A stretch of 27,318 nucleotides of DNA, taken from contig CAVWKL010000141.1 in assembly GCA_963755075.1 (NCBI GenBank), positions 1 to 27,318 on the forward strand, written 5' to 3'. A program made the position numbers and the translations under genes. This document shows positions 1-7,199 of this stretch, one piece after another (the first letter of the stretch is position 1; each line of letters starts with the position of its first letter). This DNA is from Roseiarcus sp963755075 (lineage in GTDB: Bacteria; Pseudomonadota; Alphaproteobacteria; Rhizobiales; Beijerinckiaceae). The notes beneath the pieces were generated by a model. The model made no database searches, was not told the origin of the DNA, and was given only the letters and a program-made list of their open reading frames with translations.

Positions 1-511
1 GTTGTGGTGCGCCTTCGTTCAGTTCCCGTATTGCTGCAAGGCTCGCCGCGTGCGAGCCGGTGACCTCGACGGAGGCGAAGAACGGCGCGCCGCCCGCCAG
101 CGGCGCGAGCGCGGCGCGGAACAGGTTCATGCCGGTGTTGCTGTCGGGCGCGTTGAGCGCGGCGCGGGCGCCGCGAAAGGCGGTCAAATCTCGGCGCGTG
201 TCGGCGCGCCGCGTGACGATGAAGCTGCGATGGCGCGCCCCTTCGCAGCCTTCGAAGCCGTAGCTCGGCGTCGCGATCAAGGCGACCCGCCGCCGCAGCG
301 CCGTCACATAGGGGTAGCCGCACGTCTGGCCGAACAGAAGCCCGGGATCGCGCCAGATCGCCTCGGGGGCGCGATCGCGCCTCAGCCTATCGGGCGCGGG
401 AAGCCCGGCGCGCCGCAGGCGGCCGGCGAGCGCGGCCCACAGGGCGTCCTGCGCATCGGCCGTCCAGGGAAAGTCGTACATCGGCAGGGCGGCGACGGCG
501 GCGGCGTTCAT
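1..511 (-). CDS. PhnD-like phosphate/phosphonate ABC substrate-binding protein (partial, runs off left edge)
   Basis: The reverse strand reads open from an ATG at 511 down to the window edge, giving 170 residues with no stop. The N-terminus (MNAAAVAALPMYDFPWT) and the later segments LLFGQTCGYPYVTAL, IATPSYGFEGCEG, DSNTGMNLFRAA and ASVEVTGSHAASLAAI match the pattern of PhnD-type periplasmic binding proteins of phosphate/phosphite/phosphonate ABC transporters. In that family the early 'MYD' strand and the later 'N..dS.SG' and 'tGsH..S' segments line the ligand pocket. No signal peptide is visible, so it may be cytosolic or the true start may differ. It lies 38 bp downstream of the desaturase on the same strand, so co-transcription is possible. 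Ligand and partner permease are not visible. The plus-strand ORF over the same bases is a GC-rich shadow. Confidence 0.72.
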   Translation of the reverse strand, partial: MNAAAVAALPMYDFPWTADAQDALWAALAGRLRRAGLPAPDRLRRDRAPEAIWRDPGLLFGQTCGYPYVTALRRRVALIATPSYGFEGCEGARHRSFIVTRRADTRRDLTAFRGARAALNAPDSNTGMNLFRAALAPLAGGAPFFASVEVTGSHAASLAAIRELNEGAPQ

Positions 512-549
512 CGGGTTTAATCCGTCGGCGCGGCGCGCTCGCCGCCGCC

Positions 550-1473
550 TCAGGGCGCGCGCTGTCCCGGCAAGGGCATCAGCGTCGAATCGTGCGGGCG
601 CAGGAGATAACGGCGCGCCACGTCGAAATAGCCGTTGTAGACGAGGCCGCCGTTGCGCTCGATCAGCGCGGCGCGATTGAGCCGATACCAGGCGGGCAAT
701 TGGTGCCACGGCATCGCCGCGCGCATGTGGTGGGCGGCGTGCAGGTTGTTGAAGAGGAACAGCGGCCCGAGAATCCACGCCCGCTCGACGATGGCGGTGC
801 GCCGCTCCGCCGCCGGTTCGGCGCGGTGCTCGGGGTAGGCGCGCACCAGCGCCAGGCCGGTGCCGGCGTAGGCGAAGCAGAAGAAATAGGTGGCGAACGG
901 CATGCGGCAGACCCCGATGACCCAGGCGAGCACGACCATCGCCTCGATCGCGTGCCGGATGACGATGCCGCGCTCGCGCCGATCGCCCCCGGCAAGCCGG
1001 CGCGCCTCGCCCTGCCAGAACCGGATCATCGTCCACGCCGGCCCGATCGTCATCCGGCCGAGCAGCGTCGACTGCGCGCGGATGAGAACCCGGCCGAGCC
1101 GGCCGAGCGCGCGCCATTGCGCCTCGGTCCAATAATAGGATTCGGGATCGTCGAGCGGATCGGTCAGGCGCGAGTCGTTGTGATGCTGCAGGTGGGTGCG
1201 GCGGTAGGTCTCGAACGGCAACCACAGCGAGAGCGGCCATTGCCCGATGAGAAAATTGACCCGACGCCAGCGGGTGGGGTGGCCGTGAATGATCTCGTGC
1301 TGCAGGCTCATGTGCCAGGCCGTCGTCCAGGCGCCGATGATCGTGAGCCCCCAAAGCGGCAAGTGGCGATGGAACAACGTCGTAGCAAACCACAGGCCAT
1401 AAATGAGCGCCGCCAGCCCCAAGGTCGGCCATTCCATCGATCGCTTTGTCGGCGGAAAATCGATGATTTCCAT
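550..1473 (-). CDS. Fatty acid desaturase family protein (three histidine boxes)
   Basis: A 307-residue membrane protein of the fatty-acid desaturase / beta-carotene hydroxylase type (PF00487-like). Three histidine clusters that would bind the di-iron centre are visible: HEIIH at residues 59-63, HLQHH at 94-98 and HAAHH near residue 245. Hydrophobic stretches (about 17-50, 75-88 and 185-215) fit a multi-pass inner-membrane enzyme that introduces a double bond or hydroxyl with O2 and reduced electron carrier. I place the start at the ATG at 1473 (MEIIDFPP) because a GGGGGC ribosome-binding sequence lies just upstream; an in-frame start at 1503 would add ten unlikely residues. The substrate (acyl lipid, free acid or carotenoid) cannot be decided from sequence. 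It precedes the PhnD-like gene on the same strand. Confidence 0.85.
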   Translation of the reverse strand: MEIIDFPPTKRSMEWPTLGLAALIYGLWFATTLFHRHLPLWGLTIIGAWTTAWHMSLQHEIIHGHPTRWRRVNFLIGQWPLSLWLPFETYRRTHLQHHNDSRLTDPLDDPESYYWTEAQWRALGRLGRVLIRAQSTLLGRMTIGPAWTMIRFWQGEARRLAGGDRRERGIVIRHAIEAMVVLAWVIGVCRMPFATYFFCFAYAGTGLALVRAYPEHRAEPAAERRTAIVERAWILGPLFLFNNLHAAHHMRAAMPWHQLPAWYRLNRAALIERNGGLVYNGYFDVARRYLLRPHDSTLMPLPGQRAP

Positions 1474-1697
1474 GAACTTGCCCCCAATTCGACAAAGGAT
1501 CACGTCGGCGCGCCCGCTTCAATATGCCGCAGAAGGCGCGGCCAAATGAAATATCGGCCCGCCCATACAATTTCCCGCGCGCAAGCGCGCCGGCGCCGTC
1601 CAAACGGCTTGCGACAGGGCTTGCGCGCCGGGCCGCCAATCGGCTAGCGCTCGCGCGCGCCGCCCCCGTCCGGCGATGCGCTCTTCCAGGGAGCCCG

Positions 1698-2912
1698 ATG
1701 TTGAAGCCGCTCGCCGGTCTGAAGGTCTTGGAGCTGGCGCGGGTGCTGGCCGGCCCGTGGGCCGGCCAAACGCTCGCCGACCTCGGCGCCGAGGTCGTCA
1801 AGGTCGAGCGGCCAGGCGCGGGCGACGACACGCGCGCCTGGGGCCCGCCCTTCGTCGAGGGCGTCGACGGCGAGCCGCTCGACGCCGCTTATTTTCACGC
1901 CTGCAACCGCGGCAAGCGCTCGCTCGCGGTCGATTTCGAGCGCCCCGAGGGGCGCGAAATCGTGCGCCGGCTCGCCGCGCGCGCCGACGTGCTGATCGAG
2001 AACTTCAAGACCGGCGGGCTCGCCAAGTACGGGCTCGACTATGCGAGCCTGAGGCCGCTCAATCCGCGCCTCATCTATTGCTCGATCACCGGCTTCGGCC
2101 ACGACGGCCCCTATGCGGGGCGCGCCGGCTACGACTTCATCATCCAGGGCATGGGCGGGGTGATGGACCTAACCGGGGAACCCGACGGCGGCCCGCAGAA
2201 GATCGGCGTCGCCTTCGCCGACATCTTCACCGGCGTCTACGCGGTGGCGGCGATCGAGGCGGCGCTGATCGGCCGCGCCATTACCGGGCTCGGCGGCGAG
2301 ATCGACATGGCGCTCCTCGACACGCAGGTCGGCGTGCTCGCCAACCAGGCGCTGAATTTCCTCGTCTCGGGCGTTTCGCCCCGCCGCCTCGGCAACGCCC
2401 ACCCCAACATCGTGCCCTACCAGGTGTTCGAGGCGGCGGACGGGCCGCTGATCATCGCCGCCGGCAACGACCGCCAGACGCGCCACGTCTGCCGCATCCT
2501 CGGCCTCGAGGGGCTCGCCGCCGATCCCGCCTACGCCGCCAACGCCGACCGCGTCCGCAACCGCGAGCCTTTCGTCGCCGCGCTCGCCGCCGCGGCGCGC
2601 TCCCTGCCCCGCGCGGCGCTGCTCGAGGCGCTCGAAGCCGCGGGCGTGCCGGCCGGGCCGATCAATTCGGTCGGCCAGGTCTTCGCCGACCCGCAAGTCC
2701 AGGCGCGCGGGATGCGGCTCGATCTTCCCGCCACCGGCGCGCGGGGGGGAAGCGCGCCCTCGGTGCGCTCGCCCCTCGTCATCGACGGCGAACCGGCCGC
2801 CGCCGAGACCGCCGCGCCGCGCCTCGGCGAGCACACCGACGCGGTCTTAAGCGAATTGGGGCTGTCTCGGCATGAGATCGCGGCGCTGCGCGCGGCCGGG
2901 GCGGTCGGCTAA
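1698..2912 (+). CDS. CaiB/BaiF family CoA-transferase (class III)
   Basis: The 404-residue protein has the N-terminal signature LAGLKVLELARVLAGPWAGQ, then LADLGAEVVKVERPGAGDD and NRGKRSLAVDF, all typical of class III CoA-transferases (formyl-CoA transferase, CaiB, BaiF, alpha-methylacyl-CoA racemase). The segment FADIFTG places the expected catalytic aspartate at residue 175, close to Asp169 of formyl-CoA transferase. These cytosolic enzymes move CoA between acyl groups through an aspartyl-CoA thioester. Length matches the family. The ATG at 1698 is preferred over the upstream start at 1524 because a GGGAG motif sits 5 bp before it and homology begins there. It converges on the WG-like gene. 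The acyl substrate cannot be inferred; it stands alone, without a dedicated catabolic operon. Confidence 0.9.
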   Translation: MLKPLAGLKVLELARVLAGPWAGQTLADLGAEVVKVERPGAGDDTRAWGPPFVEGVDGEPLDAAYFHACNRGKRSLAVDFERPEGREIVRRLAARADVLIENFKTGGLAKYGLDYASLRPLNPRLIYCSITGFGHDGPYAGRAGYDFIIQGMGGVMDLTGEPDGGPQKIGVAFADIFTGVYAVAAIEAALIGRAITGLGGEIDMALLDTQVGVLANQALNFLVSGVSPRRLGNAHPNIVPYQVFEAADGPLIIAAGNDRQTRHVCRILGLEGLAADPAYAANADRVRNREPFVAALAAAARSLPRAALLEALEAAGVPAGPINSVGQVFADPQVQARGMRLDLPATGARGGSAPSVRSPLVIDGEPAAAETAAPRLGEHTDAVLSELGLSRHEIAALRAAGAVG

Positions 2913-2939
2913 TCGACAGAATTGGCGCCGGGCGGTCGC

Positions 2940-3500
2940 TCAATTGGCGGGGCGCGAACACGCGACATGGCCCCCGGCTGGGCGCAGGGCGACGACAAGA
3001 CGGCCGCGACGATCGATGCAGCCCCAGCGTCCCTCGACGTAGGAGGAATGCTCGCCCTCGGAGACGATCCGGCAGCCAATGCAAACCACGGCGCGCCCGT
3101 TCTCGAAGGGATAGGCGCCGTCAAAACGCGCCGCTATGACGATCCTGAGGCGCGGGTCGATGTAGCCGACCTTCCCGCCGTCGGGAGACCGCGCCAGACC
3201 GCTTGCAAACGGATCAGGGCCATTGTCCCATGTCATGACGGGGGCCGAACGGCCGTCGCGCGCCACGTAGCGCCAACCGCCGACAAAGACGCTGGCCAAG
3301 CCGCGTCCGTCATAGGCCATCGACCGGAGGCGCCGGCGAGAGAAATGGATACGGCCCGCAGCGTCCTTCCCGGCGCAGCGATGAAAGATCGACAACTCGC
3401 CGCCCGCCCTTGGCGCATAGGCGCAGTCCAGCGGGGCGCGTCCCGCCGCCGGGCCGAGCATCTTTAGGGCGACGGCAAGCGCCAGCGCGACGAGGCTCAT
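2940..3500 (-). CDS. WG-repeat-like exported protein
   Basis: The 186-residue protein begins with a short hydrophobic segment (MSLVALALAVALKMLGPAAG) that looks like a signal peptide or anchor. The second half has strands of the WG (KWG) repeat type: KVGYIDPRLRIVIAARFDGA, then YPFENGRAVVC, then RWGCIDRRGRLVVALRP. 'W/V-G-x-I-D-x-x-G/R-x-x-V' followed by 'f-x-x-G-x-A-x-V' is the WG pattern. Four to five cysteines in the mature part would fit an oxidising periplasm. Function is unknown; WG repeats are beta-rich and are usually thought to bind other proteins. It lies 127 bp downstream of the 333-aa gene on the same strand and converges with the CoA-transferase. Confidence 0.6.
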   Translation of the reverse strand: MSLVALALAVALKMLGPAAGRAPLDCAYAPRAGGELSIFHRCAGKDAAGRIHFSRRRLRSMAYDGRGLASVFVGGWRYVARDGRSAPVMTWDNGPDPFASGLARSPDGGKVGYIDPRLRIVIAARFDGAYPFENGRAVVCIGCRIVSEGEHSSYVEGRWGCIDRRGRLVVALRPAGGHVACSRPAN

Positions 3501-3627
3501 CGCGCAATTGTCTCATGGCGAGCCCAAGTCCGCCAGGCGTCGGTTTCCGCCCGGCGGGGGGCGATCGGCCGGTTGCCGGGCGCCAGGATCTGGCCGCCCG
3601 ATAACCGGCGCGCGAAGCCTCGCCGCG

Positions 3628-4629
3628 CTAGTCGATCTTTTCGTCGACCCGAGCCAGCTCCAGATAAACCAGGGTCTGGTTGAGCAGCAGATAGGCGATT
3701 TCGCCAAACGTCGCCGGCCCGCCGATCGGCAGCGGCTGATCGCCCTCGAGGCCGGCATAGAGATAGTTGAGAATGCAGTTGCAGGAAAACGCCGGCGTCA
3801 CCGGACGGCGAGCAATCCGCGACAAGAGCTGGGCGCGATAGTCGCCGACCGCGCCGGCTTGACAATATTCGACGTCCTTTACGAGCGGCGCATAGAAAAG
3901 CACCTTATGGCTCGCCTCGTCCAAAGCCTGGAAGCTGACGTTGATCATCTCGCCCGAATAATTGGCGACGAGCGGCAGACTCTGATCGAGCCCCTTCTCC
4001 TTGACATAGTCGAAGAACGACGCCTTGCGTCCATTGATCAAGCATTCGTCGACCGCAAAGCCCGTCTCCGGAAAGCGGATCGTATCGGACCTTTCGTTGC
4101 GCTCGAACAGGTTGATGATGCCGATGCGCGCTTCGACGTCGGGCGGCAACTCCGCGTGCATGACGACAATCCGATCGTGGGCGACTTCGCCGTTGGCCCC
4201 GAGAAACACCTTGGGCTTGACGGTGGCGAGATCGGACAGGTGCACGCCGGCGATCCATCCGACGACAGGCTTGTCGAAGAAGCCGGCGATGTCGGGGACG
4301 TTGGTCGCGTATTTCGAATGGGCGGGCGACATTCCGGGGATGATGACGATGGAGAAGCCGTGTTCGAAGGCCCCGGACTGGAGGTCGTCGAGGCGGTCCG
4401 CGTCGACGAAGCGCGCCTTGGTTCTGAGAACCTCGCGCGGCAGTTCGGTCACCAGGAGATGCTCGCGATCGACCACGCCGCCATTGGCGGTGAGGAAGTA
4501 AGGGATGGTGCCGCCGATCCAGCCGCCGGGGACGAGCCGGGCCAGAACGCCCTCGTCGCCGGCGATGTGCAATTTCTTTCCCGCGCCGATAAGAGCGTTG
4601 GTTTCGCTGACAGTCAGCAATGTGTTCAT
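3628..4629 (-). CDS. Conserved protein, possibly DUF6976-like
   Basis: A 333-residue soluble protein starting MNTLLTVSETNALI and ending with SCNCILNYLYAGLEG and FGEIAYLLLNQTLVYLEL. The C-terminal 'CNC..NYLY..LEG' followed by 'GPATFGEIAYLLLNQT' resembles the end of FIST-like and related sensory proteins. My recollection is that the whole protein fits DUF6976, but I cannot verify this. The ATG at 4629 is chosen because AAGGA lies 10 bp before it; a TTG at 4647 is also in frame. It lies 14 bp after the stop of the 73-aa gene, so the two are very probably one operon. No catalytic motif is evident. The cysteine pair could bind a metal, which is inference. Confidence 0.6.
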   Translation of the reverse strand: MNTLLTVSETNALIGAGKKLHIAGDEGVLARLVPGGWIGGTIPYFLTANGGVVDREHLLVTELPREVLRTKARFVDADRLDDLQSGAFEHGFSIVIIPGMSPAHSKYATNVPDIAGFFDKPVVGWIAGVHLSDLATVKPKVFLGANGEVAHDRIVVMHAELPPDVEARIGIINLFERNERSDTIRFPETGFAVDECLINGRKASFFDYVKEKGLDQSLPLVANYSGEMINVSFQALDEASHKVLFYAPLVKDVEYCQAGAVGDYRAQLLSRIARRPVTPAFSCNCILNYLYAGLEGDQPLPIGGPATFGEIAYLLLNQTLVYLELARVDEKID

Positions 4630-4643
4630 GGCAGAATAGTCCT

Positions 4644-4865
4644 TCAATGCAAGCTATTGAGCTCCGCCGCAGTGGCATTGGCGTATTTTTCGAAGAATTT
4701 ATACATTTCATCGACCGCTTGAGCTTTGCGGCTCGGATCCGCCTTGGTCGTCCGCGTCGCCATCGAAACGGCCATATTGGCGGCGAAAAGGCTAAATTTG
4801 TGAGAGATTTGGCCTGTCGCGAGGCGTTCCCAGACCGGAGAGGTTCGTGGAGGAATCATCGACAC
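4644..4865 (-). CDS. Small conserved hypothetical protein (73 aa), operon partner of the 333-aa gene
   Basis: Starts MSMIPPRTSPVWERLATGQ and ends EKYANATAAELNSLH. It is polar and helical, with no signal peptide or membrane segment. A GGGAG ribosome-binding site lies 9 bp before a GTG at 4865 and 15 bp before the ATG at 4859, so GTG is the better-placed start. The short A+T-rich stretch upstream (4866-4900) probably holds the promoter, although I cannot mark -35/-10 boxes with confidence. Its stop is 14 bp before the start of the next gene, indicating an operon. I do not recognise the family; the size and helix content would fit an adaptor or regulator of its partner, which is speculation. Confidence 0.6.
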   Translation of the reverse strand: MSMIPPRTSPVWERLATGQISHKFSLFAANMAVSMATRTTKADPSRKAQAVDEMYKFFEKYANATAAELNSLH

Positions 4866-5019
4866 CGAATTTTACTCCCTTATACATATCAATATCAACA
4901 TCGTCTCTATGCGGCGCAACCTGCTCCGGGTTCCCTAACAAATGGTGAAACTTTGGCGCCGCAGTCGTATTGGGTTCACGCGAGCGCCATGCTTTGCGTA
5001 AATTTGTCGACATCCGTCC

Positions 5020-5061
5020 TGTTAAACGGTGACACGCCCGTGTTAAACGGTGACACGCCCG
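5020..5061 (+). repeat. Tandem 21-bp direct repeat at the left end of the RAYT element
   Basis: Two exact copies of a 21-bp unit beginning TGTTAAACGGTGACAC sit back to back (5020-5040 and 5041-5061). Each contains the ACGGTGAC...CCCG motif that forms the terminal hairpin of the elements further right. The second copy continues into ATTTCCCTTTTT, the same subterminal sequence as in copies A-C. It marks the left boundary of the transposase element and may be a duplicated transposase binding site. Confidence 0.8.
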
Positions 5062-5099
5062 CATTTCCCTTTTTCTCTCGACCGCGCTATGCATCGTCC

Positions 5100-5804
5100 A
5101 TGACCCGCATCGCCCGCATCGTCGTCCCCGGCCTTCCCCATCACGTCACCCAGCGCGGCAACCGTCGCGAGGCAATGTTCCTCGGCCCGCAGGACTATGC
5201 GCTCTATCGCGATTGGCTGGCGGAATCGTGCCGCAAGTTCGGCGTCGCGGTCTGGGCCTATTGCCAGATGCCCAATCACGTTCACCTCATCCTGACGCCC
5301 TCCGACGCCGCCGGCCTGGCGCTGGCGCTGGCGCGCGCCCACCGGCTCTACGCCGGCTATTTCAACGCGCGGGCGCGCCAGACCGGGCATCTCTTTCAGG
5401 GCCGTTTCGGCTCGGCGGCGATGGACGAGGACCATCTGATGGCGGCGGCGCGATACCTCGCGCTGAACCCGGTGAGGGCGCGCCTGGTCGAGCGGGCCGA
5501 CGACTGGCCCCATTCGAGCCTGCGCGCCCATCTCGCCGGCCGCGACGACGGCCTCGTCGAGGTTCGCCCGCTGCTCGAGCGCGCGCCGCGCTTCGCCGAC
5601 CTGATCGAGGCCGGGCCGGACGAAGCGGCCTTCATGGCCTTGCGCCGCAACGAGATCATCGGCCGCCCGCTCGGCTCGCCGGCGTTCTTGGAGACGCTCG
5701 CCCGCCAACTCGGCCGCCCCGTCGCGCCCGCCAAGCGGGGGCGAAAGCCGAAGGCGGACGGCGGCCGGGGCGGCAAAAAGGGAAAGACGGGTGCGTCACC
5801 GTAA
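5100..5804 (+). CDS. rayT: REP-associated tyrosine transposase (Y1_Tnp, RAYT)
   Basis: The 234-residue protein opens MTRIARIVVPGLPHHVTQRG, the standard start of transposases of the Y1_Tnp/IS200-like RAYT group. The HUH metal-binding motif is NHVHLI (His60, His62) and the catalytic tyrosine is Tyr119 in RYLALNPVRA, both family hallmarks. The C-terminal tail is unusually basic and glycine-rich (KRGRKPKADGGRGGKKGK). The start at 5100 is chosen by homology; the longer open frame upstream runs through the element's left end. The enzyme would nick and rejoin single-stranded DNA at hairpins. The last roughly 70 bp of this gene are repeated in copies A, B and C, so it is the likely mobiliser of those elements. 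Confidence 0.92.
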   Translation: MTRIARIVVPGLPHHVTQRGNRREAMFLGPQDYALYRDWLAESCRKFGVAVWAYCQMPNHVHLILTPSDAAGLALALARAHRLYAGYFNARARQTGHLFQGRFGSAAMDEDHLMAAARYLALNPVRARLVERADDWPHSSLRAHLAGRDDGLVEVRPLLERAPRFADLIEAGPDEAAFMALRRNEIIGRPLGSPAFLETLARQLGRPVAPAKRGRKPKADGGRGGKKGKTGASP

Positions 5805-5817
5805 TTCGCGGCGCGAT

Positions 5818-5840
5818 TTTGAGGCTTTGGAGGCCTCAAA
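5818..5840. promoter_or_regulatory. 8-bp perfect hairpin before the nuclease-like gene
   Basis: TTTGAGGC (5818-5825) pairs exactly with GCCTCAAA (5833-5840) across a 7-base loop. It lies between the right end of the RAYT element and the ribosome-binding site (GAAGGGAG, 5843-5850) of the following gene. It could be an operator or a 5' leader hairpin. It lacks a T-run and is not a convincing terminator. Confidence 0.4.
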
Positions 5841-5857
5841 CTGAAGGGAGTACGATC

Positions 5858-6290
5858 ATGGCTGCAAAGGGCCAAATGACTGGAATGAGGGGCGTCTATT
5901 TGGTTGCCGCCGAGCTTGCGCGTCATGGATGGATCGTCTCACCTACGTCGCGCGGTGCCGCCGGGGCGGATATTTTGATGACAACTCAGGATTGCAATCG
6001 AGCATATTCGATTCAGGTGAAAACACACACGACCACTGGCCTGTTGTTTCTGCTGGGTTCGCACGCAAAAAGATATAAAATCGGATAGTCATTACTATGT
6101 GTTGGTTATGATAAAAAAGACAAAGGATGAGACAGAAACAATTGAGTATTACATAGTACCGTCGCGAATTTTGTCCAGATTATCAGAGCCAGCTAAAGGG
6201 AATGAGCCGAAGTTCGGGTTTGTAGTTCACATTGATACACTTGATGAATACAAATCGAACTGGAGTCAATTCGGTAATCCACTTGGGTGA
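5858..6290 (+). pseudogene. PD-(D/E)XK nuclease-like protein, frameshifted
   Basis: The first frame (5858-6088, 76 aa, start supported by GAAGGGAG 7 bp upstream) reads MTGMRGVYLVAAELARHGW, PTSRGAAGADIL, then YSIQVKT. 'GAD(I/L)...(S/I)xQVK' is the Asp ... Gln-x-Lys core of PD-(D/E)XK nucleases of the archaeal-resolvase/Vsr-like fold. The homologous continuation (SDSHYYVLVMIKK ... SNWSQFGNPLG, stop 6290) is in the +1 frame. Removing one A from the AAAA run near 6076-6079 restores a single 143-residue protein. The second half is markedly richer in A+T than all neighbours, suggesting recent acquisition. The break may be a real mutation or a sequencing error. Partner genes of a restriction or toxin system are not visible. 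Confidence 0.6.
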
Positions 6291-6311
6291 TCCACCTGAC
6301 GACTGCGGGAT

Positions 6312-6921
6312 TTACGGTGACGCACCCGTATTTCCCCTTTTTCACGCCTCGCGAGCCTCGTCATCAATCGTTCTCCCTCCATTGCGAAACAGGATGCGAA
6401 TTGCGCGATTTCTTGACCCGTCGGACGCTTCCGGATTTTCTCGGCGACAAGGAGCCCCTGCCTCCTCCGCCACACGCCGCGCCGTCGGCCTCATGAAAGC
6501 ATGAACTTCCGAAGTCTCGAGGCTGTCAATGGTCTTCGACCGCCAGGGGCGGCGCGCGAAAAGCGCGCCATTGACAGCCTCGAGACTTCGGAAAAAAGAC
6601 GCTTTCATGAGGTCGACGGCGCTTCCCGCCAAGCTTGCGCGGCTTTGCACGGCGGGCCACGCCGACAGGCGCTTCGGGCGTGACAGGGACAGGACGCGTT
6701 GCACACCCTCCCCATCGCAGCGCCCGCCAAGCGCGATATCTTGCAATCCGTGTCCTATCCCCGTGCGCGCCTCGGCCTTCATGGCCTTGCGCCGCAACGA
6801 GATCATCGGCCGCCCGCTCGGCCGGCGCTTCTGGCCACGATCGCCCGCCAAGCGGGGGCGAAAGCCGAAGGCGGACGGCGGCCGGGGCGGTAAAAAGGGA
6901 AAGTCGGGTGCGTCACCGTAA
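6312..6921. mobile_element. Non-autonomous RAYT-derived element, copy A (610 bp)
   Basis: Begins TTACGGTGACGCACCCGTA followed by TTTCCCCTTTTT and ends with the inverted form GGGTGCGTCACCGTAA. The right 110-150 bp match the 3' part of the transposase gene at 5640-5804 with an internal deletion: the codons for LRRNEIIGRPLG and the basic tail are retained. The rest (about 6340-6720) is unrelated to the transposase and includes a large nested hairpin. No open frame in it looks like a real gene. Copy C is the same length and differs at only a few positions by eye, so spread was recent. Confidence 0.85.
6489..6612. repeat. Nested long hairpin inside copy A
   Basis: An outer 12-bp pair (CCTCATGAAAGC at 6489-6500 with its complement at 6601-6612) encloses an inner perfect 26-bp pair (6507-6532 with 6568-6593). 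The loop holds a further small hairpin, GGCGCGC...GCGCGCC (6551-6569). Equivalent structures occur at 7377-7500 (copy B) and 8169-8292 (copy C). The arms are far longer than needed for a terminator. Confidence 0.9.
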
Positions 6922-6922
6922 T

Positions 6923-7198
6923 TCGTCGACGAGCACCATCGGCGCGTCGCCAAGATCGCCCTCGATGACGTTCCCCATCCCCGTCGTCTTGCGGGCCTTG
7001 CAGGTAAACGGTGACACAGGGGCGCGTCACCGATTTATCCCGGCGAGGCGGAAGAAAACCGCCTCGCAAGCCCTTGACCGCAAACGATCGCGGGAAAAGC
7101 GCGCTCGCCCGTCGCTGCCGCCGCCGCCGGCCGAGGGAACCCCGAAAGGCGCGTCAGCGCCTCGCCCTTGCCCTCACGCCCCGCGCGCCTTGCCGCTC
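6923..7198. repeat. 276-bp duplication of host DNA, left copy (source 8807-9082)
   Basis: The segment is identical base for base, by eye, to 8807-9082. It contains part of the phosphoribosyltransferase fragment, the solo REP palindrome, a GCGAGGCGG/CCGCCTCGC hairpin and the last 25 bp of the GNAT gene. On the left it abuts the right end of copy A and on the right the left end of copy B, with no spare bases. The right copy sits in its natural context next to the intact GNAT gene, so the left copy is the derived one. It holds no complete gene. Confidence 0.9.
7005..7037. repeat. Solo REP-like palindrome (left copy)
   Basis: TAAACGGTGAC is followed after a GC-rich centre by GTCACCGATTTA, giving a near-perfect 33-bp palindrome made of two opposed element-end motifs. 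It is identical to 8889-8921. It looks like a minimal REPIN-type unit: two inverted REP ends with almost nothing between. Confidence 0.7.
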
Positions 7199-7199
7199 T

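Larger units (their letters stand above)
5020..5807 (+). mobile_element. RAYT-type (IS200-like, HUH) autonomous transposable element
   Basis: The unit consists of the doubled left end (5020-5061), the transposase gene (5100-5804) and a right end whose reverse complement begins TTACGGTGACGCACCCG followed by TTTCCCTTTTTG. Left and right ends are therefore imperfect inverted copies of one sequence. The ends carry a small hairpin with stem GGTG/CACC around ACG and a bulged C, as expected for REP-like substrates of single-stranded-DNA transposases. The stop codon and right end overlap: GCGTCACCGTAA is both the last codons and the terminus. No target-site duplication is seen, consistent with HUH enzymes. 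The same ends recur in copies A, B and C. Confidence 0.75.

Noticed and set aside
2..520. 172-aa plus-strand frame at the left edge
   Set aside because: Antisense to the PhnD-like gene, which has recognisable motifs; the plus frame does not.
6342..6953. 203-aa minus-strand frame in copy A (and equivalents in B and C) as a possible passenger gene
   Set aside because: It reads straight through both arms of the long hairpin and the element end, lacks coding bias, and is frameshift-altered by the deletion in B.
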